Part shown: piece after piece, positions 26,401-35,084 of the stretch
Position numbering within the stretch: the stretch's first letter is position 1
How the letters are laid out: every line of letters begins with the position of its first letter
From: WHTI01 sp963756365
GTDB taxonomy: Bacteria; Actinomycetota; CADDZG01; WHSQ01
NCBI GenBank assembly: GCA_963756365.1
Contig: CAVWNF010000003.1
Coordinates: 744,001 to 808,000, forward strand
Reading direction: 5' to 3'
DNA: 64,000 bases
The notes under the pieces: generated by a model
What the model was told of the DNA's origin: nothing
The model's database searches: none
What the model saw: the letters and a program-made list of their open reading frames with translations, nothing else
Position numbers and translations under genes: made by a program

Positions 26401-26475
26401 GGGCGGTTAGCTCAGCGGTAGAGCACTCGGTTTACACCCGAGGGGTCGGCGGTTCGAACCCGTCACCGCCCACCA
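26401..26475 (+). tRNA. tRNA-Val (anticodon TAC), CCA encoded
   Basis: The cloverleaf is complete. The acceptor stem is GGGCGGT (26401-26407) with ACCGCCC (26465-26471), the D-loop has AGCTCAGCGGTAGAGC, and the anticodon stem CTCGG/CCGAG encloses TTTACAC with anticodon TAC. The T-arm contains GGTTCGAACC. A discriminator A and a genomically encoded CCA (26473-26475) follow. It reads GUA and, by wobble, related valine codons. Confidence 0.95.
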
Positions 26476-26573
26476 TCCTTTCCCCCAGGTGGATCACTTT
26501 CTAGCGGCACGTGGGGTGGAACCTTGCGGCCTCCGCATCCTTGTTGGTTCAAGGTCTGGTCGGCAGACCACCT

Positions 26574-27371
26574 CTACAGGCCCTCGAACACGTCGGAGAG
26601 GATGGTTGCGGGGCGTTCACGCGGCCATGCGATCACCTGGGTCTCTCGAGACACGCTCTTGACCAGATCCTCTTCGGGAATGCCCGAGGGATTCATGTCG
26701 GCCCACTGGCTGCGGTGTTCCTGCATCGCGGCTCGAACACGCTGAGCGACTGAAGATGTGTCGATGACGATCCCGATCTCGTCGTCCGGCACGCCGCGCA
26801 GGTGGTAGACGGTTTCGGGATCCCACGGTTCCAGTCCAAGCGCGATCCGCTTCTTGTTCACACGGTCAAGCATCGACTGAGGCATCACCCCGTAAGTGAG
26901 ACGCCGGAACCCCGTCAAGCCGTCTCCGGCGAACCGTTCGAAAGCCTCCGTCGTCGCACCGCTGATCGCGATGTGGTCTGGATGTCCGGTGATCCCATCG
27001 GGACCGAAGGTCACGACGACGTCGGGACGTTCTTCGCTGAAGATGTGGGCGATCCTGTCGACGAGTTCTCCTCTGGGAACGTCGCCGAGTCCGCCATCCG
27101 GATAGCCGAACCACTCGTGCCGGTCGGGCACCCGGCCGAGTGCCACCCAAGCGCGACGGTCTTCCTCACGTCGGACGGCGCCCAGGGTCCCGCGGGTGGC
27201 TCCGCTGCCATCGGCGATCGACCCAGCCTCCCCATCGGTCGCGTGGATGAGCACGAACCGAAGAGAAGGGTCGTCGGCGTGGAGCGCCACGATGCTAGAG
27301 ATGCCGTAGGCATCATCATCGGGGTGGGCCACCACAGCCGCCAGAGTGCGTCTTACGTTTTCGCCTGTCAC
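26574..27371 (-). CDS. PIG-L/LmbE-family deacetylase (MshB-like)
   Basis: The 265-residue enzyme has the zinc motif VAHPDDDAYG (HPDDD near residues 16-20) and the second motif GHPDHIAI (about 128-135). DGEAGSIADGSG and FGPDGITGHPDH resemble MshB, the mycothiol-pathway deacetylase of GlcNAc-Ins. No other mycothiol genes are in the window, so the substrate remains open. It diverges from the S15 hydrolase gene across a 211-base gap and ends shortly after tRNA-Val on the opposite strand. Confidence 0.87.
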   Translation of the reverse strand: MTGENVRRTLAAVVAHPDDDAYGISSIVALHADDPSLRFVLIHATDGEAGSIADGSGATRGTLGAVRREEDRRAWVALGRVPDRHEWFGYPDGGLGDVPRGELVDRIAHIFSEERPDVVVTFGPDGITGHPDHIAISGATTEAFERFAGDGLTGFRRLTYGVMPQSMLDRVNKKRIALGLEPWDPETVYHLRGVPDDEIGIVIDTSSVAQRVRAAMQEHRSQWADMNPSGIPEEDLVKSVSRETQVIAWPRERPATILSDVFEGL

Positions 27372-27582
27372 CCGCCCGAGGATACGGCTCGAATGTGTCC
27401 CTTCGAGGAACCTGTCACTCCGATCGAACCACAGGACCTGGAGGTCTAATCAGGCGCGCGGGTCGCCGTGATGGAGCCGGTTCTCGACGACCGAAGGAAA
27501 ACCGTCTCTCGCCACAAAGGAAACGGGGGGCCGATCGTCGAACAAAGCGCCATAGGCATAGATTTCCTAGGGAGGCTGCGAG

Positions 27583-29951
27583 ATGGTGGGTAGCGCGCGG
27601 GTGGGATCGTTGGTGCTGTGCGTCGGGCTTCTCATCAGTTCTCAAGCCATCTCGGCCGCCAGCGCGGCACCCTCCAGCATCGACGCGGTCGGTAGCGTCG
27701 AGCAGGTCTACGTCACCGACCTAACTCCAGGGGCCGCGGCCTCACTTTTGGACCCGGAGAGCGCCGTCCTGAAGACGCAGGCGGTGAACGAGCTAGGTGG
27801 GGTTCTGTTCCGCGAGGTACCTCCCGGCGAGGGCTACCGAGTGGAGTCCGAAGGGGTCCAGTCGGGCCCGGTTGTGGTCCACGACGACGACTCCGCGCCG
27901 TGGAACCCGAGCATCTACGACCAGGAGATCGAGCCCACCGGGTACCAGTACCTGACGACCCGGGACGGCACCAAGCTCGCGCTCACGGTGCACCCACCGA
28001 CCAACCCGAAGGCTGGTGTCCCGATCCCGGACCCGGGCCCACTCCCGGATGCCGGCGGCGCGCCGTTCCTCCCGCCGTATCCGACGCTGATCGAGTACTC
28101 GGGCTACGCGTACGCAAAGCCTGATGGTCCGCAGAGCGGCATCGCGGTCCTTGCGAACGCCATGGGCTTCGCGGTGGTCGACATCCAGATGCGCGGGACC
28201 GGTTGCTCTGGCGGCGCCTTCGACTTCTTCGAGCCGCTCCAGAACCTCGACGGCTACGACATCGTCGAGACGATCGCCAACCAGCCGTGGGTCAAGGGCA
28301 ACAAGGTCGGCATGATGGGCATCTCCTACGGTGGTATCAGCCAGCTCTTCACCGCGCAGCTCCAGCCCCCGTCGCTGGCGGCGATCTCTCCGCTGTCGGT
28401 CATCGACGCGACGGCCACCACGCTCTACCCGGGCGGCAACCTCAACACCGGTTTCGCCGCCGCATGGGCTGCGGAACGCCAGAAGGAAGCGCAGGCTGCG
28501 GGCCCGGACAAGGGCCAGCCCTACGCGTGGCAGCGGATCCAGGACGGCGATGCGATCTGTGAGGAGAACCAGACACTCCACCCCGAGGCCGCCGACCTCG
28601 ACGCGAAGATCGACTTGAACACGCACTACATCCCCGAGGTCGCCGATGCGCTCGACCCGGTGACGTTCGTCGACAAGATCAACGTCCCGACGTTCCTCGT
28701 GTGTCAGTGGCAGGACGAGCAGACCGGTGGTCACTGCCCCGAGCTCGCCTCGAAGTTCACCGGCACCGACAAGAAGTGGTTCACGTTCACCAACGGCGCT
28801 CACATCGACTCGTTGGCACCGGATACCTACAACCGCTGGTACGACTTCCTCCAGCTGTACGTCGCCAAGGAGGCGCCGATCGTCAAGTCGGCCGCGACCC
28901 GCGCCGTCGGCGCCGGTCATCTACCAGGCTGCCTACGGGACTCCCCGAGCAGGATGCGGCCACGATGACCTTCCCGCCGGATCCGATCCAGGCGATGCCT
29001 ACCTACGACCTCGCACTCGAGGCGTTCGAGGAGCTGCCTCCGATCCGGGTCCTGTTCGAGAACGGCGCCGGAGCATCGCCCACGGGACAGAAGATCGCGG
29101 GTAACCCGTATCCGACGTTCGAGGCATCGTTCTCCGAGTTGCCCGTCCCCGGCACGTCCGCTCGCACGTGGTACTTCGGACCCGACGGGACACTCTCGGA
29201 CGATCTTCCGGATTCCAAGAACATCGACAACTACACCTCCGACGCGCACGCGCTGCCGCTCACGAACTACTCGGGCGGCACCGGCGGCGGCGGACTGTGG
29301 GGTAACGCATCCCAGTGGGACTGGACGTGGGAACAGAACCCCGAGGGCACTGCCGTCTCCTACGTCTCCGAGCCGCTGACGAGCGACACGACCGTCGTCG
29401 GCGCAGGCGCGGTCTACGCGTGGGTGAAGACCTCGACCCCGGACGTCGACCTCCAGGCGACGATCACCGAGGTGCGGCCCGACGGCAACGAGACCTTCGT
29501 CCAGAACGGCTACATGCGCGCGAGCGAGCGGAAGCTCTCGAAGGACACCAACAACATCTTCAAGAGGACCGGCACGCTCGTCAGCCCGATCCCCACGTTC
29601 TTCGCAGCGGACGCGAAGCCGATGCCGGAGGGCAGGTTCGCCAAGGTCGCGATCCCTCTCTACTACCAGGGACACGTCTATCGGGCGGGCTCACGGATCC
29701 GAGTGACGATCGCCGGACCGAACGGTCAGCAGCCGGTGTGGTCGTTCGCCGAGCCGATCGTCGACACCTCTGAGGTCGCGATCAGGTTCTCGGCGAGGAG
29801 GCCGTCGAAGCTCGTGCTCCCGGTGATCCCGGGCCTGAGCGCGCCGACCGGACTACCTGCGTGCCCGAGCCTGCGTAGCCAGCCGTGCCGCCCGTACGAA
29901 CCGATCGAGAACCGGACGACGTTCTCCAAGTCTGGAGGGTGGCTGCGCTAG
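27583..29951 (+). pseudogene. Secreted S15/CocE-type X-Pro dipeptidyl-peptidase-like hydrolase, broken by two nearby frameshifts
   Basis: The first frame (27583 to about 28907) has a signal peptide ending ISAASAAP and an S15 hydrolase core: nucleophile GISYGG, an Asp in LVCQWQDEQTGGH, and His in NGAHIDSL. A short piece APVIYQAAYG lies in a second frame, and LPEQDAATMTFPPDPI to 29951 in a third; the latter holds the C-terminal jelly-roll domain of X-Pro peptidases. Removing one base near 28908 and one near 28940 restores a protein of about 788 residues. The family cleaves peptides or esters outside the cell. All catalytic residues are in the first part. Confidence 0.85.
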
Positions 29952-30022
29952 GCCTCAGCGTCACCCCGGCGGAACCGTCACCGTTTGGTCGGATACTCGC
30001 CTGACGGGGTTACGGTGCGGGT

Positions 30023-30971
30023 GTGGCTGAGCTTCTCGCGCACGAGACCTGGTTCACCGAGCACCGCCCGGGGTTCGACTGGGATTTCCTCTTCGAGCCT
30101 GCGACCTTGGTGGCTTTCGGAGCGACTGTCCTGGTTGCAGTCCTGTGGATACTGGCGGCGCGGCGTACCCCGCGTCCCGAACTGGGTTTCCTCCGGCCCC
30201 TGAGCGCACTAACCCCCTGGATCCCGCGGATCCTGGGGATACACGCCGGGGCCTCGCTCCTTTCCCAAGCTGCCTCCGATAGCTTTCTTGCTCCCGCCCT
30301 CCAACTACCGACCGGTTTCCCCGGAACGCTGCTCGCCGCGCTGGAGGCGATCGTCGGTGTCTGGCTGATCGCCGGCTATCGGATCCGTCCAGCCGCGATG
30401 CTCCTCGTTCTCGCCGGGCCGATCGGAGTGATCGGGTACGGGGTGGTCCCGATCCTCGAGCGGATCGACCTACTCGGCATCGCTCTCTTCTTGGTGTTGC
30501 TCCCTCCCAACGACGACGCGCCAGGAGGGAAGGTCACACCGAACGACCTGCGCCTTCCGAGCGCGATCTTCGGTCTCCGGACTACTCGTGGGTGGAGCGC
30601 TCGTCATCCTGGCCTTCACCGAGAAGCTGATCCGTCCGGACCTCGCACTCGCCTTCCTCGACGACTTTCCGTTCTTCAATCTCCTCGACGCGATCGGGCT
30701 GGGGGTCAGCGATCTTGATTTCGTGAGGATCGCCGGCGCGATCGAGTTGCTGTTCGGCATCCTCGTCATCTCCGGGCGGCTGCCGCAGTTGGCGGTGATC
30801 GTCGCCGGGATCCCGTTCAATGCAACCCTTCTCTTCCTGGGAGCGAGCGAACTCGTCGGTCATCTGCCGATCTACGGAGCGATGCTTGCCCTTCTCGTCT
30901 ATGGATCCGACAAGCGCACCGCCGATGCGGTGAGGTGGTTCCCCAGTAATCAGTTCGTGCGGAAGCCTTGA
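30023..30971 (+). pseudogene. DoxX-like multi-pass membrane protein with one frameshift
   Basis: The first frame (GTG 30023 to about 30575) encodes four or more hydrophobic helices: FLFEPATLVAFGATVLVAVLWILAA, IPRILGIHAGASLLSQA, GTLLAALEAIVGVWLIAGYRI and MLLVLAGPIGVIGYG. The second frame continues LLVGGALVILAFTEKLIRPDLALAFLDDFP, then IAGAIELLFGILVISGRLPQLAVIVAG and ends at 30971. Glu/Arg-containing helices of this kind resemble DoxX/DoxD-like proteins. Removing one base near 30575 joins them (about 315 residues). The function is unknown. It converges with the phosphotransferase gene. Confidence 0.7.
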
Positions 30972-30981
30972 ATGGAAGCGG

Positions 30982-31854
30982 TCATGAGGGCTCACTCAGT
31001 ATCATCTCGAGCCAGCTTTCGGCTTCGTCGACGAGGACCCGGTTGTTCTCAGGCGTGTAGTACGCAAGGATCGCGACGGCTTGCGACAACGCCCAGCCGC
31101 GGGCTCGTTCCCAGGTCGCGTCGTCTATGTCGAGCGCCTCTCGGAAAGCATCGCGCGCACCGGGCGAGCCCAACTTCCACGCGACCATCACGTCACACGC
31201 CGGATCACCAACGCCCATCGAGCCCCAGTCGATCACACCGGTGATGCGCCCATCACGAATGAGCCAGTTGCGACTATCGAGATCGCCGTGATGCCATGTG
31301 GGTGGTCCATCCCATGGCGGAGCCGAGAGTGCCTGTTCCCATCTCTCTTTCACGGCTGGATCGCCTTCGAAACGAGCGAACCAGTAGCGCATGTCCTCGG
31401 CGCGCTCAGCGAGAGGGACCCCGCGCCCTTCCGGTCCGCCGACCAGATCGATCGCTTGCAACGACGCGACAAAGTCGGCCAGGACGAGCGCGGCCCGGTT
31501 CGCGTCGATGCTCTCAATGGAGGCGGTTTCTCCCTGGACCCACGAATGGACCTCCCAGAACCACGGATACTTTTCACCGGGAGTTCCTTGAGCTATCGGC
31601 ACGGGGATCTCGAGCGGGAGCAGGGGGGCCAGTTTCGGCAGCCACTCGAGTTCCTTACCGCCCGGTGACGTCGGCCCCTCGAGACGGGGGAGTCGCACCG
31701 ACATATCGTCGCCGAGTCGAAAGATCGCGTTGACCGTCCCCTCGGGCTCGATCCGGCGCAGCGGTAGAGCCGACCAGTTCGGGAACTGCTCCTCGAGCAG
31801 AACTCGGACCAGCGACTCGGTGATCTCGATCTCGTCTCTGTGCATGCGGGTCAT
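30982..31854 (-). CDS. Aminoglycoside phosphotransferase (APH)-family kinase
   Basis: A 290-residue kinase of the APH/choline-kinase fold. The nucleotide-binding lobe has GTVNAIFRLGDDMSVRLPR; the catalytic loop is WHHGDLDSRNWL (HGD) and the metal-binding motif VIDWGSMGVGDPACD. Members phosphorylate small molecules, sometimes aminoglycosides or macrolides, but many act on unknown metabolites; resistance cannot be inferred. ATG 31854 is preferred to the GTG three bases upstream. No Shine-Dalgarno sequence is evident, so the message may be leaderless. Confidence 0.88.
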   Translation of the reverse strand: MTRMHRDEIEITESLVRVLLEEQFPNWSALPLRRIEPEGTVNAIFRLGDDMSVRLPRLEGPTSPGGKELEWLPKLAPLLPLEIPVPIAQGTPGEKYPWFWEVHSWVQGETASIESIDANRAALVLADFVASLQAIDLVGGPEGRGVPLAERAEDMRYWFARFEGDPAVKERWEQALSAPPWDGPPTWHHGDLDSRNWLIRDGRITGVIDWGSMGVGDPACDVMVAWKLGSPGARDAFREALDIDDATWERARGWALSQAVAILAYYTPENNRVLVDEAESWLEMILSEPS

Positions 31855-31946
31855 CACGCCGATTATCGACCACTAATGTCAGGGTTACTTCAAGAGAACA
31901 TGGCGACTGGGTTCGCTCCCACCGTCTAGGCAGGAGAAGGGTGGTT

Positions 31947-32471
31947 ATGGAGCTGGCAGGGGATCAGGTAGTACTGCGGCCTGCGCGTCGAGAGGACGCA
32001 GAGGTCATCGCTCAGGGGTTTGTCGATGACCCAACGATGGGCGCCATGCTCGGGATGGATCCCGAAGAGGAGACCGCGGAGTTCCTGGCCGGGACGTTCC
32101 CCGAGAACGGCGATGCCGACGAAGAGAGCGACTCCAGATGGTTCGTGATCACGCCGGCGGAGACAGGAGAGACGGTGGGGGAGATCGGGCTCGTCGACAT
32201 CTCCTGGCCCAACCGGCGAGCGGGGATCAGCATCCTTGTGCTGCCGGGATCACGTCGTTCGGGACTCGGTCGCGCCGCGATCGAACTGCTGGTGACGTGG
32301 GCGCACGGCGATCTCGGACTGCACCGGATCGAGATCCACACTCTTCCGGAGAACGGACCGATGAACGCTCTGGCGATCGCCGCAGGCTTCGAGCGGGAAG
32401 GTGTCCTGCGCGATTACAGCGTTGAACGGGGTCGTCTCGTGGACAACGTCGTCTATTCCAAGCTCCCGTAG
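31947..32471 (+). CDS. GNAT-family N-acetyltransferase (RimJ/RimL-like)
   Basis: A 174-residue acetyltransferase. VVLRPARREDAEVIAQGFVDDP opens it; VGEIGLVDISWPNRRAGISILVLPGSRRSGLGRAAIELLVTWA contains the acetyl-CoA loop (RRSGLG), and HRIEIHTLPENGPMNALAIAAGFEREGVLRDYSVERGRLVD gives the RimJ/RimL-type C-terminus. Typical substrates are protein N-termini or small amines. ATG 31947 is chosen because AGGAG at 31932-31936 is well spaced; a GTG at 31941 is an alternative. Its 3' end overlaps the end of the convergent kelch gene by 19 bases. Confidence 0.9.
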   Translation: MELAGDQVVLRPARREDAEVIAQGFVDDPTMGAMLGMDPEEETAEFLAGTFPENGDADEESDSRWFVITPAETGETVGEIGLVDISWPNRRAGISILVLPGSRRSGLGRAAIELLVTWAHGDLGLHRIEIHTLPENGPMNALAIAAGFEREGVLRDYSVERGRLVDNVVYSKLP

Positions 32472-33740
32472 CCAGCGTTCTGCGCCTCATCCTCCGCCCT
32501 ATCGATGAAGAGCCACGCGTTCTTCGTGCTGGTTATCGCCTCGTCGTAACCGCCGGAGATCACGACATCCCCGTTATCTAGGAGCGTGGCGGTCGGGTAC
32601 GACTCCGCTCCAGTCGTTTCCCCGAGTGTCGAGAAGCTCATCGTCGATTCATCGTAGATCTCGAGCGTGTCGGCACCGCCAGCGATGAGGACCCGATCGG
32701 AGCCGGGAAGGTTGACGGGGTTCGGGATCTTGAAGCGGGGGATCGCCATGCTTCCGATCACCCGCGAGGTCCCACTTTGCGGGTCGTAGATCTCGGCACT
32801 CGCGATCTTGCCCTGGAAGTCGTTGATGTCCGCACCTCCGACGAAGAGCACGGTTCCGTCGTCGAGTACCACTGCGCCGAACTTCTGGCGAGCGACTTCC
32901 ATCTCGACCTGCCCGGGAGAAGCGGCCTGTCCCCGGATCGTAGATCTCGATGGATCCGAGCACCCCGTCGGGACCGAGTCCTCCGGAGATCACCACACGG
33001 CCATCCGGGAGCAGACTCGCGGTGTGGGACGCCCGCGGATCGTTGAGGTCGCCGACTGGGGAGAAGGTGCGCGTCGCCGGGTCGTATATCTCGGCACTGC
33101 GGTTGAAGGTGTCGTAGTCGTCGCGGAAGCCTCCCGTCACCAGGACGGTGCCGTCTGTTAGTCGCGTGGCCGTGAGTCCGTCGCGGCTCACGCTCATCAC
33201 CCCGGTGAGGGAGAAGGTCCTGGTTGCAGGGTCGAATATCTCGGCCGAGTCGAGGAAGTCGCCACCCCAGCCTCCGACGAGGAGAACGGTGCCGTCGTCG
33301 AGCATCACGCTTCCGTGCCCGGTTCTCGGAGTAGACATCGGCCCTGATGGGGTGAAGCTTCCCGACGATGGATCGAATATCTCGGTCGAGTCGAAGAACT
33401 CTTCGGTGCTTCCTTCGAAACCACCCGAGATCAACACGGTGCCGTCTTCCAGCAAGGTCGCTGAATGTGACGCCCGAGCTTCGGTCATGGATCCGATCTT
33501 CTGGATCCCGGTTATCGGCTCGATGATCGTGGGCGCGGCGTCGCCGGAGAAGAGATCAAGTCGGGGTATCAGCGATGCACCGACTATCAGAACGAGCGCA
33601 GCCGCTCCGAGCATCGCCACACGCGCGGTGCGCCGTCTCTGGCCATGTTCGAGCACATAGGTGACATCCGGGCGCGACGAGGGATCCGATGCCCGCGCGT
33701 CGAGGGCGTCTCTAAGTGCGATCCCCAGATCGTCATCCAT
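32453..33740 (-). pseudogene. Membrane-anchored kelch beta-propeller protein, one frameshift; linked to ECF sigma factor
   Basis: From ATG 33740 the protein has a 40-residue cytosolic part, one membrane helix (ARVAMLGAAALVLIVGASLIP) and repeated kelch units of the type RxxHxATxLxDGxVLxxGGxxxxxxxxxxEIYDPxTxxF. The first frame carries repeats to about 32910; the last repeats (EVARQKFGAVVLDDGTVLFVGG onward) are in the +1 frame to 32453. Removing one base near 32909 restores about 428 residues. The gene overlaps the ECF sigma gene, so it may act as a transmembrane anti-sigma or sensor, but no known anti-sigma motif is visible. Confidence 0.78.
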
Positions 33741-34231
33741 CGCTGCTGCTCCTTTCGCTCACGGAGGTAATCGGACATCGCCGTACGGAGAGATGCCCTC
33801 GCCTTGAAGAGGTGGCTCTTCACCGCTCCGGGAGACACGTTCATGAGATCGGCGACCTTCTCGACGGGGTAGCCACCGATGTAGTGAAGGACCGTCGCCT
33901 GCTTCTGCCGGGCGGGGAGGTGGCTCAGGACCTCAACCAGGTCGAGACGGGTCGCGCTCGCATCCTCGATCTGAGGCACGTTCACCGAGACGATGGACCT
34001 TTCCGACGAGCGACTCCCGATCCTGCGCGTGAGGTTCAGCGCTGTCGTCATCACCCATCCCATCGCCCATTCCTTGTCTCTGAGCCGCCGCCACCGGGCG
34101 AAGGCCCTCACGAACGCCTCCTGGGTTGCTTCGTGAGCCGTATCCGGTGAGCCGGAGAACGCGAGGGACGCCCGATAGATCGTCGAGTATCCGCCTGCAT
34201 AGAAATCCTCGAATCCCGATGATTTGGTCAC
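33587..34231 (-). CDS. ECF-family RNA polymerase sigma factor
   Basis: Residues about 8-75 form region 2 (FEDFYAGGYSTIYRASLAF, AHEATQEAFVRAFARWRRL), and about 105-155 form region 4 (LPARQKQATVLHYIGGYPVEKVADLMNVSPGAVKSHLFKARASL). This matches the SigE/SigK-like ECF type. The last 50 residues lie over the start of the kelch gene and look unlike a sigma factor; in the +1 frame the gene would instead stop at a TGA just after the kelch ATG. The true C-terminus is therefore uncertain. It is likely the regulatory partner of the kelch membrane protein. Confidence 0.85.
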   Translation of the reverse strand: MTKSSGFEDFYAGGYSTIYRASLAFSGSPDTAHEATQEAFVRAFARWRRLRDKEWAMGWVMTTALNLTRRIGSRSSERSIVSVNVPQIEDASATRLDLVEVLSHLPARQKQATVLHYIGGYPVEKVADLMNVSPGAVKSHLFKARASLRTAMSDYLRERKEQQRWMTIWGSHLETPSTRGHRIPRRARMSPMCSNMARDGAPRVWRCSERLRSF

Positions 34232-34364
34232 TACCGATTAAGCCTAGAGGTGGCGATTCGGTTTACTCGGGTGGAACTGAATGTCTTCGTCTTCTCGATT
34301 AGTTCCGGCCCCCAAGTCGGTCGTAGAGTGGAGATGCAGTTCCGCTCGACAGAGGGAGGTTCCG

Positions 34365-34973
34365 ATGTTCGTGCAGGTGATCCAGGGCAAAGTGACGGAT
34401 GCGGATGGTCTCAAGGCACAGATGGAGGCCTGGGATCGGGATGTGAAGCCGAGCGTCAATGGGTTCCTTGGCAGCACGTCAGGTGTGACGCCGGACGGTG
34501 AGTTCATCGCCCTCGCTCGGTTCGAGAGCGCCGAGGCCGCGGCTTCGAACAGCGACAGTCCGGAGCAGTCGGCCTGGTGGGAGAAGACATCGCAGTACAT
34601 CGAGTCGCCGATCTTCCATGACTGCGAGGCCGTCGAGTTGATGCGCGGGGGCGGTTCGGACGACGCCGGATTCGTTCAAGTGATGCAGGGCAAGGTCACC
34701 GACGTCGAGAAGGCTCGCGAGCTGGACCGGAAGGGCCAGGACGCTATGGCCGAGATGCGACCGGATGTGATCGGGGGCCTGGTCGCCTATCACCCGGAGA
34801 ACGGGCGTTTCACCAACGCCAACTACTTCACCTCGGAGGAGGAAGCACGGGCGAAAGAGAAGGAATCGTCGTCCAACCCCGAATTCGAGGCGTTCATGAA
34901 GGAGTGGCAGGCGATCTCCGATGGAGAGCCCAAGTTCCTCGACCTCACCGAGCCCTGGTTCTCGAGCCCTTAG
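34365..34973 (+). CDS. Tandem antibiotic-biosynthesis-monooxygenase-like (dimeric alpha/beta barrel) protein
   Basis: A 202-residue protein made of two similar halves. The first starts FVQVIQGKVTDADGLKAQMEAW and the second FVQVMQGKVTDVEKARELDRKG. Each has the ferredoxin-like strand-helix pattern of ABM/heme-degrading small proteins (GFLGSTSGVTPDGEFIALARFES; GGLVAYHPENGRFTNANYF). No catalytic residues can be identified. The ATG at 34365 follows AGGGAGGT. A hairpin begins two bases after the stop. Confidence 0.78.
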   Translation: MFVQVIQGKVTDADGLKAQMEAWDRDVKPSVNGFLGSTSGVTPDGEFIALARFESAEAAASNSDSPEQSAWWEKTSQYIESPIFHDCEAVELMRGGGSDDAGFVQVMQGKVTDVEKARELDRKGQDAMAEMRPDVIGGLVAYHPENGRFTNANYFTSEEEARAKEKESSSNPEFEAFMKEWQAISDGEPKFLDLTEPWFSSP

Positions 34974-34974
34974 A

Positions 34975-35082
34975 CCCCTTCGTGCACTTGCACAAAGGGG
35001 AACCACGGCTCTACGCACAAGTCCCCCTAGAGCGGCAGTCCGACGCTGCCGTGGATGCCACGGCTGTCTGATCTAGGGGGAC
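34975..35082 (+). promoter_or_regulatory. Structured leader upstream of LVIVD gene 1 (shared element, alternative hairpins, RBS-masking stem)
   Basis: CCCCTT/AAGGGG with inner GTGCA/TGCAC forms a hairpin at 34975-35000 containing the element GCACTTGCACAAAG (34984-34997), also found at 48248-48261. GTCCCCCTAGA (35021-35031) pairs perfectly with TCTAGGGGGAC (35072-35082), which includes the ribosome site. Between them CGGCAG/CTGCCG (35033-35051) competes with GCCGTGG/CCACGGC (35048-35064). A further CCACGGCT at 35003-35010 offers a third pairing. Confidence 0.55.
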
Positions 35083-35084
35083 GA

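Noticed and set aside
34984..35082. Resemblance of the 14-nt element and following AAAGGGGAACCA to the first strand of a c-di-GMP-I riboswitch, with a GGDEF gene in the same window.
   Set aside because: The second conserved block (GGGACGCAAAGCC-like) and the tetraloop-receptor arrangement are not found at 35.0, 48.2 or 27.5 kb.
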